Shown: piece after piece, positions 1-8,664 of the stretch
How the letters are laid out: the number at the start of each line of letters is the position of its first letter
Position numbering within the stretch: the stretch's first letter is position 1
From: an uncultured Alphaproteobacteria bacterium
GTDB lineage: Bacteria > Pseudomonadota > Alphaproteobacteria > UBA3830
Direction: 5' to 3'
Length of the DNA: 54,853 nucleotides
Assembly: GCA_944390765.1 (NCBI GenBank)
Contig: CALXQM010000022.1
Coordinates: forward strand, 1 to 54,853
The notes under the pieces: generated by a model
What the model was told of the DNA's origin: nothing
Database searches by the model: none
What the model saw: only the letters and a program-made list of their open reading frames with translations
Program-made: the position numbers and the translations under genes

Positions 1-154
1 CTTCTTTACCGCATTTCTTGATAATATTCCCTACTTTTGTCGCTCTTTCTGTCTGCAAATCCAATACATATTTCGCACAAAGTAACAATACCGGTATTAC
101 AACCGTCATCAGTATCGCTATGTAGCCATGACTATGATTCCTTTTGATATTCAT
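1..154 (-). CDS. TadG/TadE-like pilus-assembly protein, N-terminal fragment (cut by window edge)
   Basis: The reading frame starts at the ATG at 154-152 on the minus strand and runs off the left edge, giving about 51 residues. The product begins MNIKRNHSHGYIAILMTVV, then continues hydrophobic (residues 12-27), followed by a charged segment with a lysine cluster. A short basic leader, one membrane segment and an Asp (D32) after it is the usual N-terminus of TadE/TadG pseudopilins of Flp pilus systems, where the segment anchors the protein in the inner membrane. No clear ribosome site is seen upstream. The family call rests only on this N-terminus and is tentative; it could be another single-pass membrane protein. 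Confidence 0.4.
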   Translation of the reverse strand, partial: MNIKRNHSHGYIAILMTVVIPVLLLCAKYVLDLQTERATKVGNIIKKCGKE

Positions 155-320
155 AAAGGAGAACATCGATTTAAGTATTCTGTTATCACAAAGAATTCTT
201 TTACTTTTTTTAAAATTCTTAAACAGCTTACTAAAATCTATCATAGGTAATCCAAAACTTTACAATCGAAAAGTTTATCATGAATTTATTAAATATTTGG
301 TTAATATAAGTTGGAATAGA

Positions 321-473
321 TTCTCACGCTCACTACGTTCGCTCAGAATGACGCGAGAGTGGGTGTTCGCTCAGAATGACGAAAGGAGTGGAAACGTTTA
401 GAATGACGAGAAAAGGGAAGGGATAATCGTTTAAAATAACGCAATATGTGAGAAATAATTGCTTGGAATAACG
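321..473. repeat. Degenerate tandem repeat, REP-like (unit about 28-35 bp)
   Basis: The gene-free stretch 155-536 contains five decaying copies of a unit ending in GAATGACG: 337-353 and 365-381 are identical (GTTCGCTCAGAATGACG), followed by diverged copies at 396-408, 429-441 and 461-473. The first copy is preceded by a longer element at 321-353 that resembles the dispersed GTCATTCTGAGCGAA-type repeats seen in many bacterial genomes. A diverged relative lies at about 21401-21440. No gene is supported in this stretch. Confidence 0.6.
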
Positions 474-536
474 AAACTAAAATTTAATAATTCTAATGTT
501 TTTTTGTTAATAATTAATAATACTTAGCTTCCTATA

Positions 537-1244
537 TTAATAATTGCAATAAACAGCTTTAGCTGGTGTTGTAATAATTCCTGATATAAATTCAAGAAGA
601 GTTGCAAAAGGCGAAGTAATTTTTGTAATACGAGATGGAGAAAATAAAAAACCTTGTCCTATATCTATACCTGCATTTAAAACATAATCTAACTGTTCAT
701 TATTTTCTATTCCTTCAGCAACAACTTTACAGTTAAACTCATGTGAAAGATTTGTTATAGATTTTAATACAGAGTAGAAATGTGTATTTCTAGGTGCTTT
801 TTGAATAAATGTTTGATTAATTTTTACAATATCTATTGGAAAATCGCAAAGATAGGAGATAGTAGAATACCTTACACCAAAATCATCCAAAGCGATTTTT
901 ATATTATTTTGATGAAGTAATTTTATAACTTTTGTCGCACTGATAATCAAATTTGGATGAGTTTGTTCGCTAATTTCTAATACAATATTATTAGGATTAA
1001 TTTTAAATCTATCTAAAGACTTCATAAAATTATTAGCAAACTTCAAGCTAATAACATCTTTTATAGTCATATTTATATATAATTGAAAATTATTAATGTC
1101 TAGCTCATAATTACATATACAATTAATAATGTCTAAAGCACTTGGAAATTCATTCTTATGTTTTCTATTATATAAGACCTCATATCCAAGCACTAATCTG
1201 TTATTTAAAGATACTAATGGCTGTAATCTTATATTATCAATCAT
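537..1244 (-). CDS. Stand-alone EAL-domain protein (c-di-GMP phosphodiesterase-like)
   Basis: The 235-residue product is essentially one EAL domain, the fold that hydrolyses cyclic di-GMP to pGpG. The signature is EVL (22-24) rather than EAL. The metal and catalytic positions look kept: E22, N58, E90, D120-D121, K141, E177 in AEGIE and Q197 in GQGF. Loop 6 reads DFGVRYS instead of the usual DFGTGYS, and the KID motif is KIN. There is no sensor, GGDEF or membrane segment, so regulation must come from elsewhere. It lies 54 bases downstream of mutL on the same strand. Activity is plausible but the loop changes leave a purely c-di-GMP-binding role possible. Confidence 0.85.
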   Translation of the reverse strand: MIDNIRLQPLVSLNNRLVLGYEVLYNRKHKNEFPSALDIINCICNYELDINNFQLYINMTIKDVISLKFANNFMKSLDRFKINPNNIVLEISEQTHPNLIISATKVIKLLHQNNIKIALDDFGVRYSTISYLCDFPIDIVKINQTFIQKAPRNTHFYSVLKSITNLSHEFNCKVVAEGIENNEQLDYVLNAGIDIGQGFLFSPSRITKITSPFATLLEFISGIITTPAKAVYCNY

Positions 1245-1298
1245 TAAAAATTAACCTTTTTGAAAGTGATATATATAGTAAATTTTATTTACAATTTA

Positions 1299-3155
1299 TC
1301 AATATCTTTCGAAAAATTTATTTAAAATTTTATAATTTATCGTTATATATGAAGGTCTTCCATGACAACATTGTGCAATATTTGGAGTTTTTTCCATCTG
1401 CCTTAATAAAGAATCCATTTCTTCAATTGATAATTTTTTACCTGCTCTTAAACTACCGTGACATGATATAGTTGATAGCATTAATTGAATTTTTTCTTGT
1501 AAAGTTTGAACATTACCAAAAGTTTCTAATTCATCCAAAATATCATTTATGAGAGGTTTTACATCACAGTGTCCTAAAATAGATGGCAAAGCTTGAATCA
1601 TAATCATATCTGAAGTAAGTATCTCATATATTATTCCGAATTTGTTAATTAATTCTTTGTTTTTCTCTAGTAATTCTAATTGAGATTGTTTTATTGGATA
1701 CATTTCTGGTAATAAAAGATTCTGAGATTCTAATTTAGAGAATGATTGAAGTTTTTCTAAAGTAATTCTTTCTGCAGCAGCATGCTGGTCAACAATTATT
1801 AGATTATCATTATTTGCAGCTACAATATAAGTATTAGCAATTTGATATAAAGGATTTCCTAAATCAATTTCATTAGAAGTATCTTGTTCAAATACAGTCT
1901 GTTCAGTATTTTTTTGTATTGATAATTTGCTCAAATTATAAGCTGTATATGGATTGTTTTCATCTGTCTTTTTAGGTTCAGATAAATGGTAATTTTCTAT
2001 TTTATGTGGTTGATATATAGAAGCGCCAAAGTCTTTAGTATTGATTTTTTCGATTTTAGAAAAATTTGATATAGAAATATTAGATGGAACATAAGAAGCA
2101 CTATTTTTATCTGAAAAGTTCTGGGAAATATTGTCATAAAAATTATGTATAGTTTCTGTGGTTGATTTTTTAGAGCCAAAAGAAGAAATTGCCTTTTTTA
2201 ACTCCGTAATTAAAAAACTCCTTACCTTATCACTATTTCTAAATCTTATTTCTATTTTGCTTGGATGAGCATTAACATCAACATCAGAATAGGGTAGGGA
2301 AAAAAACAATATAGCAACAGGAAATCTTCCATGAGGAACTAAACCTGAATAAGCTACTTTTAGAGCTGATGTAAAAATTTTATCTTTCACAAATCTATTA
2401 TTTACAAAAAAATATTGATATAACGACGATGATTTATTAAATGTTGGTACTCCTATAACTCCGCTTAATGAAAAATTATCCTGCTTGATATCAACAGGGA
2501 AAACATTTTCGAAAAATGTAGTTCCAAATATATTACAAATACGTTGATTTAAATTATTTTCAACAGGATAAGAAATAATTTTTTTATTATCCTCTTGAAA
2601 AGTAAAGGATATTTTATTAAACGCTAAAGCAATTCTATTAAAAGTTTGAAGACATGCATCACTTTCAGTAGCATCTGATTTTAAAAATTTCAAACGGGCA
2701 GGTGTTGCGAAAAATAAATCTTGTACTTCAACAGTAGTACCTTTTATTCTTGTTGATGGAAGTATGCTACATTGTTCTTTTCCATTTGATTGTAAACACC
2801 ATGCTTCATTTGTATTTGAATTTGAAGATGTGATTGATACTCGTGCTATTGATACTATTGATGGTAGAGCTTCTCCTCTAAAACCGAAAGTATGAATATC
2901 AAATAAATTTTCATTTGATAATTTAGATGTTGCATGGCTAAGTATACATAGTTGTAACGAATCTTTATCCATACCAATACCATTATCACTAATAGAAATA
3001 AAACTTTTACCAGCATTAATGATTTTAACGTTTATTTCAGTTGCTCTGGCATCTATTGCATTTTCCATTAATTCTTTTATTACTGATGATGGTCTTTCAA
3101 TTACCTCACCTGCTGCTATTTGATTTATTAAATTTTGAGATAATATTTTGATCAT
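1299..3155 (-). CDS. mutL: DNA mismatch repair protein MutL
   Basis: MutL links MutS mismatch recognition to strand removal. The N-terminal GHKL ATPase shows IAAGEVIERP (13-22), ELMENAIDA (28-36), SDNGIGM (56-62) and GFRGEALPS (91-99). A variable linker follows, then the dimerisation and endonuclease domain with DQHAAAERITLE near residues 456-467. This fits the DQHA(X)2E(X)4E nuclease motif of MutL proteins from bacteria lacking MutH. CHGSLRAG and CCHGRPSYI near the C-terminus complete the metal site. The frame opens at 3170, but the ATG at 3155 has a GGAG about 7 bases upstream and matches family starts. The protein is 618 residues, a normal length. Confidence 0.97.
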   Translation of the reverse strand: MIKILSQNLINQIAAGEVIERPSSVIKELMENAIDARATEINVKIINAGKSFISISDNGIGMDKDSLQLCILSHATSKLSNENLFDIHTFGFRGEALPSIVSIARVSITSSNSNTNEAWCLQSNGKEQCSILPSTRIKGTTVEVQDLFFATPARLKFLKSDATESDACLQTFNRIALAFNKISFTFQEDNKKIISYPVENNLNQRICNIFGTTFFENVFPVDIKQDNFSLSGVIGVPTFNKSSSLYQYFFVNNRFVKDKIFTSALKVAYSGLVPHGRFPVAILFFSLPYSDVDVNAHPSKIEIRFRNSDKVRSFLITELKKAISSFGSKKSTTETIHNFYDNISQNFSDKNSASYVPSNISISNFSKIEKINTKDFGASIYQPHKIENYHLSEPKKTDENNPYTAYNLSKLSIQKNTEQTVFEQDTSNEIDLGNPLYQIANTYIVAANNDNLIIVDQHAAAERITLEKLQSFSKLESQNLLLPEMYPIKQSQLELLEKNKELINKFGIIYEILTSDMIMIQALPSILGHCDVKPLINDILDELETFGNVQTLQEKIQLMLSTISCHGSLRAGKKLSIEEMDSLLRQMEKTPNIAQCCHGRPSYITINYKILNKFFERY

Positions 3156-3269
3156 AAATATCTCCATCAAGTATAATAATACTGTAAATTATAATATCAA
3201 TTTTTAATTTATTTACCAAATGTTTATAAATGTTTTTATAAGATATTTTAATAGTAATAGGTTAAGTGT

Positions 3270-4451
3270 ATGAAAATTATTGTTTTAGGGAAAAAACTAG
3301 AAAGGTACCTGTTTGAAATTATAAAAATTTCAAATGTGATGAAAATAAAAATGGTTTTTTTCAAAGATAATATAAATACTAATATTGAATCTAATGATGT
3401 AATTATTACAGATGATGTTTCTATAAAGAAAATATCACAAGATTTATCAAATAAAATTATTACCGTTACTTTCTCTCCTAAATATAATAAAATTTTTAAT
3501 AATGAAGAGATAATTACTGCTTCAGAAATTTCAAATATAATTGGATTATTATCTTCAGAAAGTTCTTTCCCAATTATTTGTGATGCCTTAAGTAAACAGA
3601 TATTTGGTTTAGCTTTAAAAGTAGCAAAATATGATGCTACTGTTCTTATTTCTGGAGAAACAGGTACAGGCAAGGAAATTTTAGCAAAATATATTCATAT
3701 GAATAGTGGTAGAAATAAACAGAAATTTATTTCTATGAATTGCTCAGCTATTCCTGAAAATTTATTAGAATCTGAACTTTTTGGTTATGAAAAAGGAGCT
3801 TTTTCTGGTGCATTTCAACAAAAAATAGGCAAATTTGAGGCTGCAAATAATGGAACTATTCTATTAGATGAAATTAGTGAAATGCCGTTAATTTTACAAG
3901 CAAAATTATTAAGGGTTTTACAGGAAAGAGAAATTACAAGACTGGGAAGTAACGATAATATAAAGATTAATTTGAGAATTATAGCAACAACGAATAAAAA
4001 ACTCGAAGATGAGGTAGCTCAAGGGAGGTTTAGAGAGGATTTATTTTATAGATTAAATGTAATTCAAATCAATTCTCCTCGTTTGAATGATAGAGTTAAT
4101 GACATTAAGCCATTAGCCAATTATTTTTGTGATAAATATTCTAAACATACGAAACATTTATCTAATGAATATTTAAACATGTTAGAAAACATTCAATGGA
4201 AAGGTAATATTCGAGAATTGGAAAATTTTATACATAGGGATGTTATTTTATCAGATGAAAATGAAATACTCCCTTTAACAATACAGAATGATATTTCCAA
4301 AAAGACATTATATGAGATAGAAAAAGAAGCTATATTAAATAGTTTAAGTAGAAATGATGGAAATCGTTTATTAACGTCCAAAGAACTTGATATTTCTGAA
4401 AGAACATTGAGATACAAATTAGCTGAGTACCGAAAAGCTATAAATGAATAA
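3270..4451 (+). CDS. flbD: FlbD-like sigma-54 transcriptional activator
   Basis: The 393-residue protein has a response-regulator-like N-terminus (1-110) without the phosphorylatable Asp pocket, a sigma-54 AAA+ domain, and a C-terminal Fis-type HTH (about 350-390). Walker A is GETGTGKE (129-136), Walker B is ILLDE (197-201) and the arginine-finger region FREDLFYRLN is present. The sigma-54 contact loop is GAFSGA (176-181) instead of GAFTGA. The MKIIVLGKKL start and the degenerate receiver resemble Caulobacter FlbD, which controls flagellar class III/IV genes. No flagellar genes lie in the window, so the symbol rests on domain pattern. It is divergent from mutL. Confidence 0.75.
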   Translation: MKIIVLGKKLERYLFEIIKISNVMKIKMVFFKDNINTNIESNDVIITDDVSIKKISQDLSNKIITVTFSPKYNKIFNNEEIITASEISNIIGLLSSESSFPIICDALSKQIFGLALKVAKYDATVLISGETGTGKEILAKYIHMNSGRNKQKFISMNCSAIPENLLESELFGYEKGAFSGAFQQKIGKFEAANNGTILLDEISEMPLILQAKLLRVLQEREITRLGSNDNIKINLRIIATTNKKLEDEVAQGRFREDLFYRLNVIQINSPRLNDRVNDIKPLANYFCDKYSKHTKHLSNEYLNMLENIQWKGNIRELENFIHRDVILSDENEILPLTIQNDISKKTLYEIEKEAILNSLSRNDGNRLLTSKELDISERTLRYKLAEYRKAINE

Positions 4452-4641
4452 AATTTTTCTTAAATTTTATTTGTATTGTATATTTTTTATCTTCTATTAA
4501 GAATAAAATAAATTTATTATCAGTTTTTTGTTGTTTTAGTTTTTGTCTCTCGTATCTATGAATATGAGTTATCTTTTTATTGCTTAATGAGAAAAAAATA
4601 TGAAAAAAGTCATGATATGAATAGGATTTATAGCATTTGAT

Positions 4642-5628
4642 ATGGTGTGTGGGATGATAAATCTGTATGATTCAAATGCAAATAATAATCAAATTATTAG
4701 AAGAGATGAAATAAATAATATTGCAAAAAAAAATGAAGGAATAAGCGAAGCTGAGCTTAGCGAAAGAGTTAATTGGCGAACAGTATGCCCTTCTTTGTTG
4801 ATAACTGAGAATCAAGTAAGTGTTTTAATTAAAGAATATTTTCGTACTGACAATAGGATGATACAAATAGGAGATCCAATTGCACGTAGATATCCATTGC
4901 AAAGAGTAATTTTGGGATATGAACATAATTTATCACAAGGGTATTCATATCCGGTTCAGAAGTTATATGTACATATAGATGATATAGAATACGCAAATCA
5001 ACAAGGAGATATTGTTTTAGATGATGAGTATATAGATGAAAAAAGCAAAATAAAACATCAAGAAAGGGTTGTAAATAAATATGAAATGGATGATAAACAT
5101 CTTCAAGCAAGGCAGTTGAGTGAAATTTTCATTACAACAGAGAATGGAGAAGAGGTAATCGATGAAGCAAAGGTGAGAGAAGGTGAGCCATTTGTAGGAT
5201 ATCAAGAAATAGAACCAAATAAATGGAAGAGACCTAATGGAACAATATTTACCAAAAATGATGAAAAATCTTATGCGTTAATGCTTTTTAATCCTAAACA
5301 AATTGTGAGTTATACCAATAGCAAAGAATTTAATGGTAGAAAAGAGACAGTATTTACAAATGATGATGAAGAATATTTTTACGAAAGTAAAAAAGAGACT
5401 TTTAAAGATGAAGAATGGAAAAGACCTGATGGGACTCCATTTGTGAAAAGAACAGAGGATTGGGAAAGAGTTGCAAAACCGAAATCGCCTGGACATGTAA
5501 CCCTCGATGAAGTAAAATATATGATTATTGAAAATTGGATAACTTTTGTATTTATAAAAAACCCTCTTCCAAGAGTATCGAATTATCCAATAGTACCTTA
5601 TTCTATTTTCCAAATTTTTAAGAAGTAA
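4642..5628 (+). CDS. Protein of unknown function with two WKRP-GT repeats; probable signal peptide cut off by an in-frame TGA
   Basis: The 328-residue product has no family I recognise. It is acidic and polar and carries two copies of a short motif: EPNKWKRPNGTIF and DEEWKRPDGTPF, about 60 residues apart. The open frame begins at 4642 with no clear ribosome site. In the same frame, an ATG at 4600 opens MKKVMI, then TGA at 4618-4620, then IGFIAFDMVCG leading into this frame. That upstream stretch looks like a secretion signal interrupted by one nonsense codon, so the gene may be a pseudogene, or the base may be a sequencing error. A perfect terminator follows 4 bases after the stop. Confidence 0.6.
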   Translation: MVCGMINLYDSNANNNQIIRRDEINNIAKKNEGISEAELSERVNWRTVCPSLLITENQVSVLIKEYFRTDNRMIQIGDPIARRYPLQRVILGYEHNLSQGYSYPVQKLYVHIDDIEYANQQGDIVLDDEYIDEKSKIKHQERVVNKYEMDDKHLQARQLSEIFITTENGEEVIDEAKVREGEPFVGYQEIEPNKWKRPNGTIFTKNDEKSYALMLFNPKQIVSYTNSKEFNGRKETVFTNDDEEYFYESKKETFKDEEWKRPDGTPFVKRTEDWERVAKPKSPGHVTLDEVKYMIIENWITFVFIKNPLPRVSNYPIVPYSIFQIFKK

Positions 5629-5631
5629 AAT

Positions 5632-5660
5632 AAAACGCCCTTTTGTTAAAAGGGCGTTTT
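5632..5660. terminator. Bidirectional rho-independent terminator
   Basis: A perfect 13-bp inverted repeat (AAAACGCCCTTTT / AAAAGGGCGTTTT) with a 3-base loop lies between two convergent genes. A and T runs on both sides let it act on both strands. Confidence 0.9.
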
Positions 5661-5681
5661 ACAGTTATTAATGGAGAAAAT

Positions 5682-6389
5682 TTAATCTCTTCTTGAACCT
5701 AATAAACGTAAGATGTGTAAGAAAAGATTTATGAAATCTAAATAAAGAGTCAATGCTCCGAAAATAGCTTTTTTATTTGTAATATCTTGAGAATCGGATT
5801 CAAAATAATAACTCTTAATATTTTGTGTATCAAAAGCTGTTAGCCCAGTAAATATTAGTACTCCAAGAATTGAAATAACAAAATTTGTAGTAGAACTTCC
5901 AATAAAAATATTAACAATACTTGCTATAATGATACCAAATAGTCCCATTATAAGGAATGAACCAAATCCTGTTAAATCTTTTTCAGTAGTATATCCATAA
6001 ATTACCATAGACAAAAACATAGATGCTGCAATAAAAAATGTCGAAGCTATACTTTCCCCAGTATATACAACAAAAATTGGCGCTAATGATGCCCCAATAC
6101 AAGCGGAATAGATATAAAACCAAGTTGTTGCTACTTCTGCAGATATATGAGTTATACGGGCAGATAAATAAATTACAATACCTAATGGAACTAATAAAAG
6201 TAACCATTGTAATCCTGTTGTAAATAGTACACTCATAATAGTTGGAGATGTGCTAACCAATAAGGAAATTATTGCAGTACAAACTAAACCAATGGACATA
6301 TGAGTAAATACTGACAACATATATTTTCTAAGACCAATATTAATTGCGTTGGCAGCATCCTTATAAAATGATGTTATATTCTCCTTCAT
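5682..6389 (-). CDS. Bax inhibitor-1/YccA family membrane protein
   Basis: The 235-residue protein has seven hydrophobic segments and the family ending: GLTAFDTQNIK near residues 183-193 and GALTLYLDFINLFLHILRLLG near the C-terminus, with a charged GSRRD tail. BI-1/YccA proteins are inner-membrane proteins linked to calcium leak and to control of the FtsH protease; the precise role in bacteria is unsettled. The ATG has GGAG about 6 bases upstream. The gene stands alone between a bidirectional terminator and the divergent patatin gene. Confidence 0.93.
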   Translation of the reverse strand: MKENITSFYKDAANAINIGLRKYMLSVFTHMSIGLVCTAIISLLVSTSPTIMSVLFTTGLQWLLLLVPLGIVIYLSARITHISAEVATTWFYIYSACIGASLAPIFVVYTGESIASTFFIAASMFLSMVIYGYTTEKDLTGFGSFLIMGLFGIIIASIVNIFIGSSTTNFVISILGVLIFTGLTAFDTQNIKSYYFESDSQDITNKKAIFGALTLYLDFINLFLHILRLLGSRRD

Positions 6390-6632
6390 AACAATCTCCG
6401 TAATTCATAATATAATGATAACAAATTGTATAAGAAAATGCTATAAAAAAACGGAAATATTTTTATTTTTTAAGTAAACTTATATTTTTTAATCTTTAAT
6501 TATATGAATAAGTTTCTGATTTTTTTTCTAATTAACTAAAAATTAATAATGAAGTGATAGCATCATACTAGGTTTTTATGCAGTACGAATAGAATTATAT
6601 TGCATAATGATAATTTTGAATGATGGAAGGTA

Positions 6633-7691
6633 ATGAAAATGTCAAAAGAAAATGAAAAGAAAATAGTCAATGACGGCAAAAAACATATAACTGTTGCTAT
6701 GCAAGGAGGAGGAGCTCATGGAGCTTTTACTTGGGGAGTTTTAGATCGTCTTTTGGAAGAAAAAGATTTAGTTATTGAGGGAGTATCTGGAGCTAGTGCC
6801 GGTGGTATGAATGCTGTTTGTACCGCTCAAGGTATTATGGAAGGCGGAAATGAAGGCGCTAGAGCAATGTTGAAGAAATACTGGGATATTAATTCTGAAG
6901 CAGGAAAATCAAGTATATTTAAACCGGGAGTTCTTGATGTTCTCGCTGGTAAATATACAATGCACAATTCTCCAGGCTTTGTATTTTATGATTTTCTATG
7001 TAAAATCCTTTCCCCATATCAGATGAATCCACTGGGTCTTAATCCATTAAAAGATATTGTTAAAGAATTATTTGATTTTGATAAATTAAATGAATTTGAT
7101 GGAGTTAGAATCTTTTTATCTGCTACACATGTTTATACTGGTAAAATTAAGGTATTTAGCAATATTCGTAAAGAATTGAGTGTAGATACAATGTTAGCAA
7201 CAGCCTGCTTACCAACTATATTCAATGCTGTAATGGTTAAAGGAGAATATTATTGGGATGGCGGTTATACTGGCAACCCTGTTATGTATCCATTAATCTA
7301 TGATTGCAATCCTCAGGATATTTTGCTTATCAAATTAAACCCAACTCATCGTAATAGATTACCAATTACAGCAGGAGAAATTGGTGATAGGATGAATGAA
7401 ATTACAAATAATACATCTATTATGAGAGAAATGAGATCCATGCATTTTATCGGCAAATTGGAAGATGAGAAAATTATTCAACCAGGAACACTGAAGAGAA
7501 TGTATGTTCATTTAATTGAAGATGAGGAAGTATTTCAAGATTTAGGTTGGTCATCTAAATTAAATACAGATAAAGAATTCTTAAAACATCTTTTTGATGC
7601 GGGACGTGTAGCTGCTGATAAATGGATGACAAAGAATTATGATAAAATTGGAAAAGAGACTACAGCAAATCTCGAAGAAGAATTTATATAA
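6633..7691 (+). CDS. Patatin-like phospholipase
   Basis: The 352-residue protein shows the patatin Ser-Asp dyad: oxyanion loop GGGAHG (25-30), nucleophile elbow GASAG (53-57, Ser55) and DGGY near residue 210. These enzymes hydrolyse acyl esters of phospholipids. There is no signal peptide, so the protein is cytosolic or exported by another route. The start has GAAGG upstream. Bacterial patatins range from poly-hydroxybutyrate-linked housekeeping enzymes to host-acting toxins, and sequence alone does not separate these. An AT-rich hairpin follows before the ABC permease gene. Confidence 0.92.
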   Translation: MKMSKENEKKIVNDGKKHITVAMQGGGAHGAFTWGVLDRLLEEKDLVIEGVSGASAGGMNAVCTAQGIMEGGNEGARAMLKKYWDINSEAGKSSIFKPGVLDVLAGKYTMHNSPGFVFYDFLCKILSPYQMNPLGLNPLKDIVKELFDFDKLNEFDGVRIFLSATHVYTGKIKVFSNIRKELSVDTMLATACLPTIFNAVMVKGEYYWDGGYTGNPVMYPLIYDCNPQDILLIKLNPTHRNRLPITAGEIGDRMNEITNNTSIMREMRSMHFIGKLEDEKIIQPGTLKRMYVHLIEDEEVFQDLGWSSKLNTDKEFLKHLFDAGRVAADKWMTKNYDKIGKETTANLEEEFI

Positions 7692-7700
7692 TTGAAAAGT

Positions 7701-7725
7701 GGAGAGAAAATTTATTTTTCTCTCC
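7701..7725 (+). terminator. Hairpin after the patatin gene, possible attenuating terminator
   Basis: GGAGAGAAAA (7701-7710) pairs with TTTTCTCTCC (7716-7725) across a 5-base loop. No further T run follows, so termination may be partial and the downstream ABC genes may be co-transcribed. Confidence 0.5.
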
Positions 7726-7784
7726 TGATATTGATTGGTCATATTTTAAAACTTACCAAACAAAAAATGTTTATGGAGAGAGTC

Positions 7785-8654
7785 ATGTCAATAATGGATA
7801 GTATTTTAAATGTTTTTGCCTTAGGACTAGCATTTGCTCCTGTTGGCTTAAGTGTATTATTATCCAAAAAAATATTAAAAATATCAGATCTAACGTGTGA
7901 AGCTAGTTTTGGTTTAGGCGGATGTTCATATGGTATTATGGTGATATTTGGAATAAATCCATTATTTGCAATGATATTATCCATGATGTTCGGTTATATT
8001 TCAGGTTTAATGACTTCGTCTATGATGAGTTATATAAGATTTAATTCTTTAGTAGCCAGTATGATTACGGCAGGTATTATACAAACAATTTTATTAAAAA
8101 GTAATTCAATAAGGGGTCTAAATGTTTGGGTACAAAATTCATTATTAGGACAAATGTCAGCGATAAATAATTTACTGCTTAGCGGTTTTATTGTTTTAAT
8201 AATTACTTTTTTGCTTTTTAGAATTATCAATTCTGAATATGGTTTAGGAATGAGAATCTTTGGTAGTGGTCGTATTGTATCAGAATCTCTAGGAATCAAT
8301 AGCATTAATGTATTAAATTCGGGGTTAGGGATAAGTAATATGTTAAGCGCGTTAGGTGGGATATTAACAGTTCAAATTACCGGAGAATTCCCTATTGGTA
8401 TAGGGAATGGATGTTTTATTTTTGGTCTGGCTTCTATGATGTTAGGTGAAAAAATAACAAAATCAGATAGTATTAAATCAATATTAATAGGTTGTTTTTT
8501 TAGTTCTATAATTATGCAATGTGTAATTAAATTTATTACATATTATGGTTATGATCTAGGAGAGGAATATAGAAGTATTATTTTAGCTGTAACATTGATT
8601 TTCTTGGTTGCTTTTAAAAAAGGAAACCAGGAATTAACAAAAGAGAATGTTTAG
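7785..8654 (+). CDS. ABC transporter permease (TrpX/branched-chain type)
   Basis: From the ATG at 7785, with GGAGAG just upstream, the 289-residue product is a polytopic membrane protein with about eight to nine hydrophobic segments. It has the permease fold of the YtfT/LivH/TrpX group (BPD_transp_2). Its pattern, with 'SDLTCEASFGLGG' early, 'GLGMRIFGSG' in a cytoplasmic loop and 'ESLGINSINVLNSGLGISN' following, fits the amino-acid-type permeases found with ABC_sub_bind lipoproteins. It is translationally close to the ATPase gene that follows. No substrate-binding protein is encoded nearby, so the substrate is unknown. Confidence 0.8.
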   Translation: MSIMDSILNVFALGLAFAPVGLSVLLSKKILKISDLTCEASFGLGGCSYGIMVIFGINPLFAMILSMMFGYISGLMTSSMMSYIRFNSLVASMITAGIIQTILLKSNSIRGLNVWVQNSLLGQMSAINNLLLSGFIVLIITFLLFRIINSEYGLGMRIFGSGRIVSESLGINSINVLNSGLGISNMLSALGGILTVQITGEFPIGIGNGCFIFGLASMMLGEKITKSDSIKSILIGCFFSSIIMQCVIKFITYYGYDLGEEYRSIILAVTLIFLVAFKKGNQELTKENV

Positions 8655-8664
8655 GAGTAATTTC

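Noticed and set aside
144-401. 85-residue open frame starting with TTG
   Set aside because: Its second half encodes the REP-like repeat, and it has no family resemblance.
4618-4620. TGA recoded as Trp
   Set aside because: Several well-supported genes, including aspS and the 24-residue lysis peptide, end at TGA, so TGA is a stop here.
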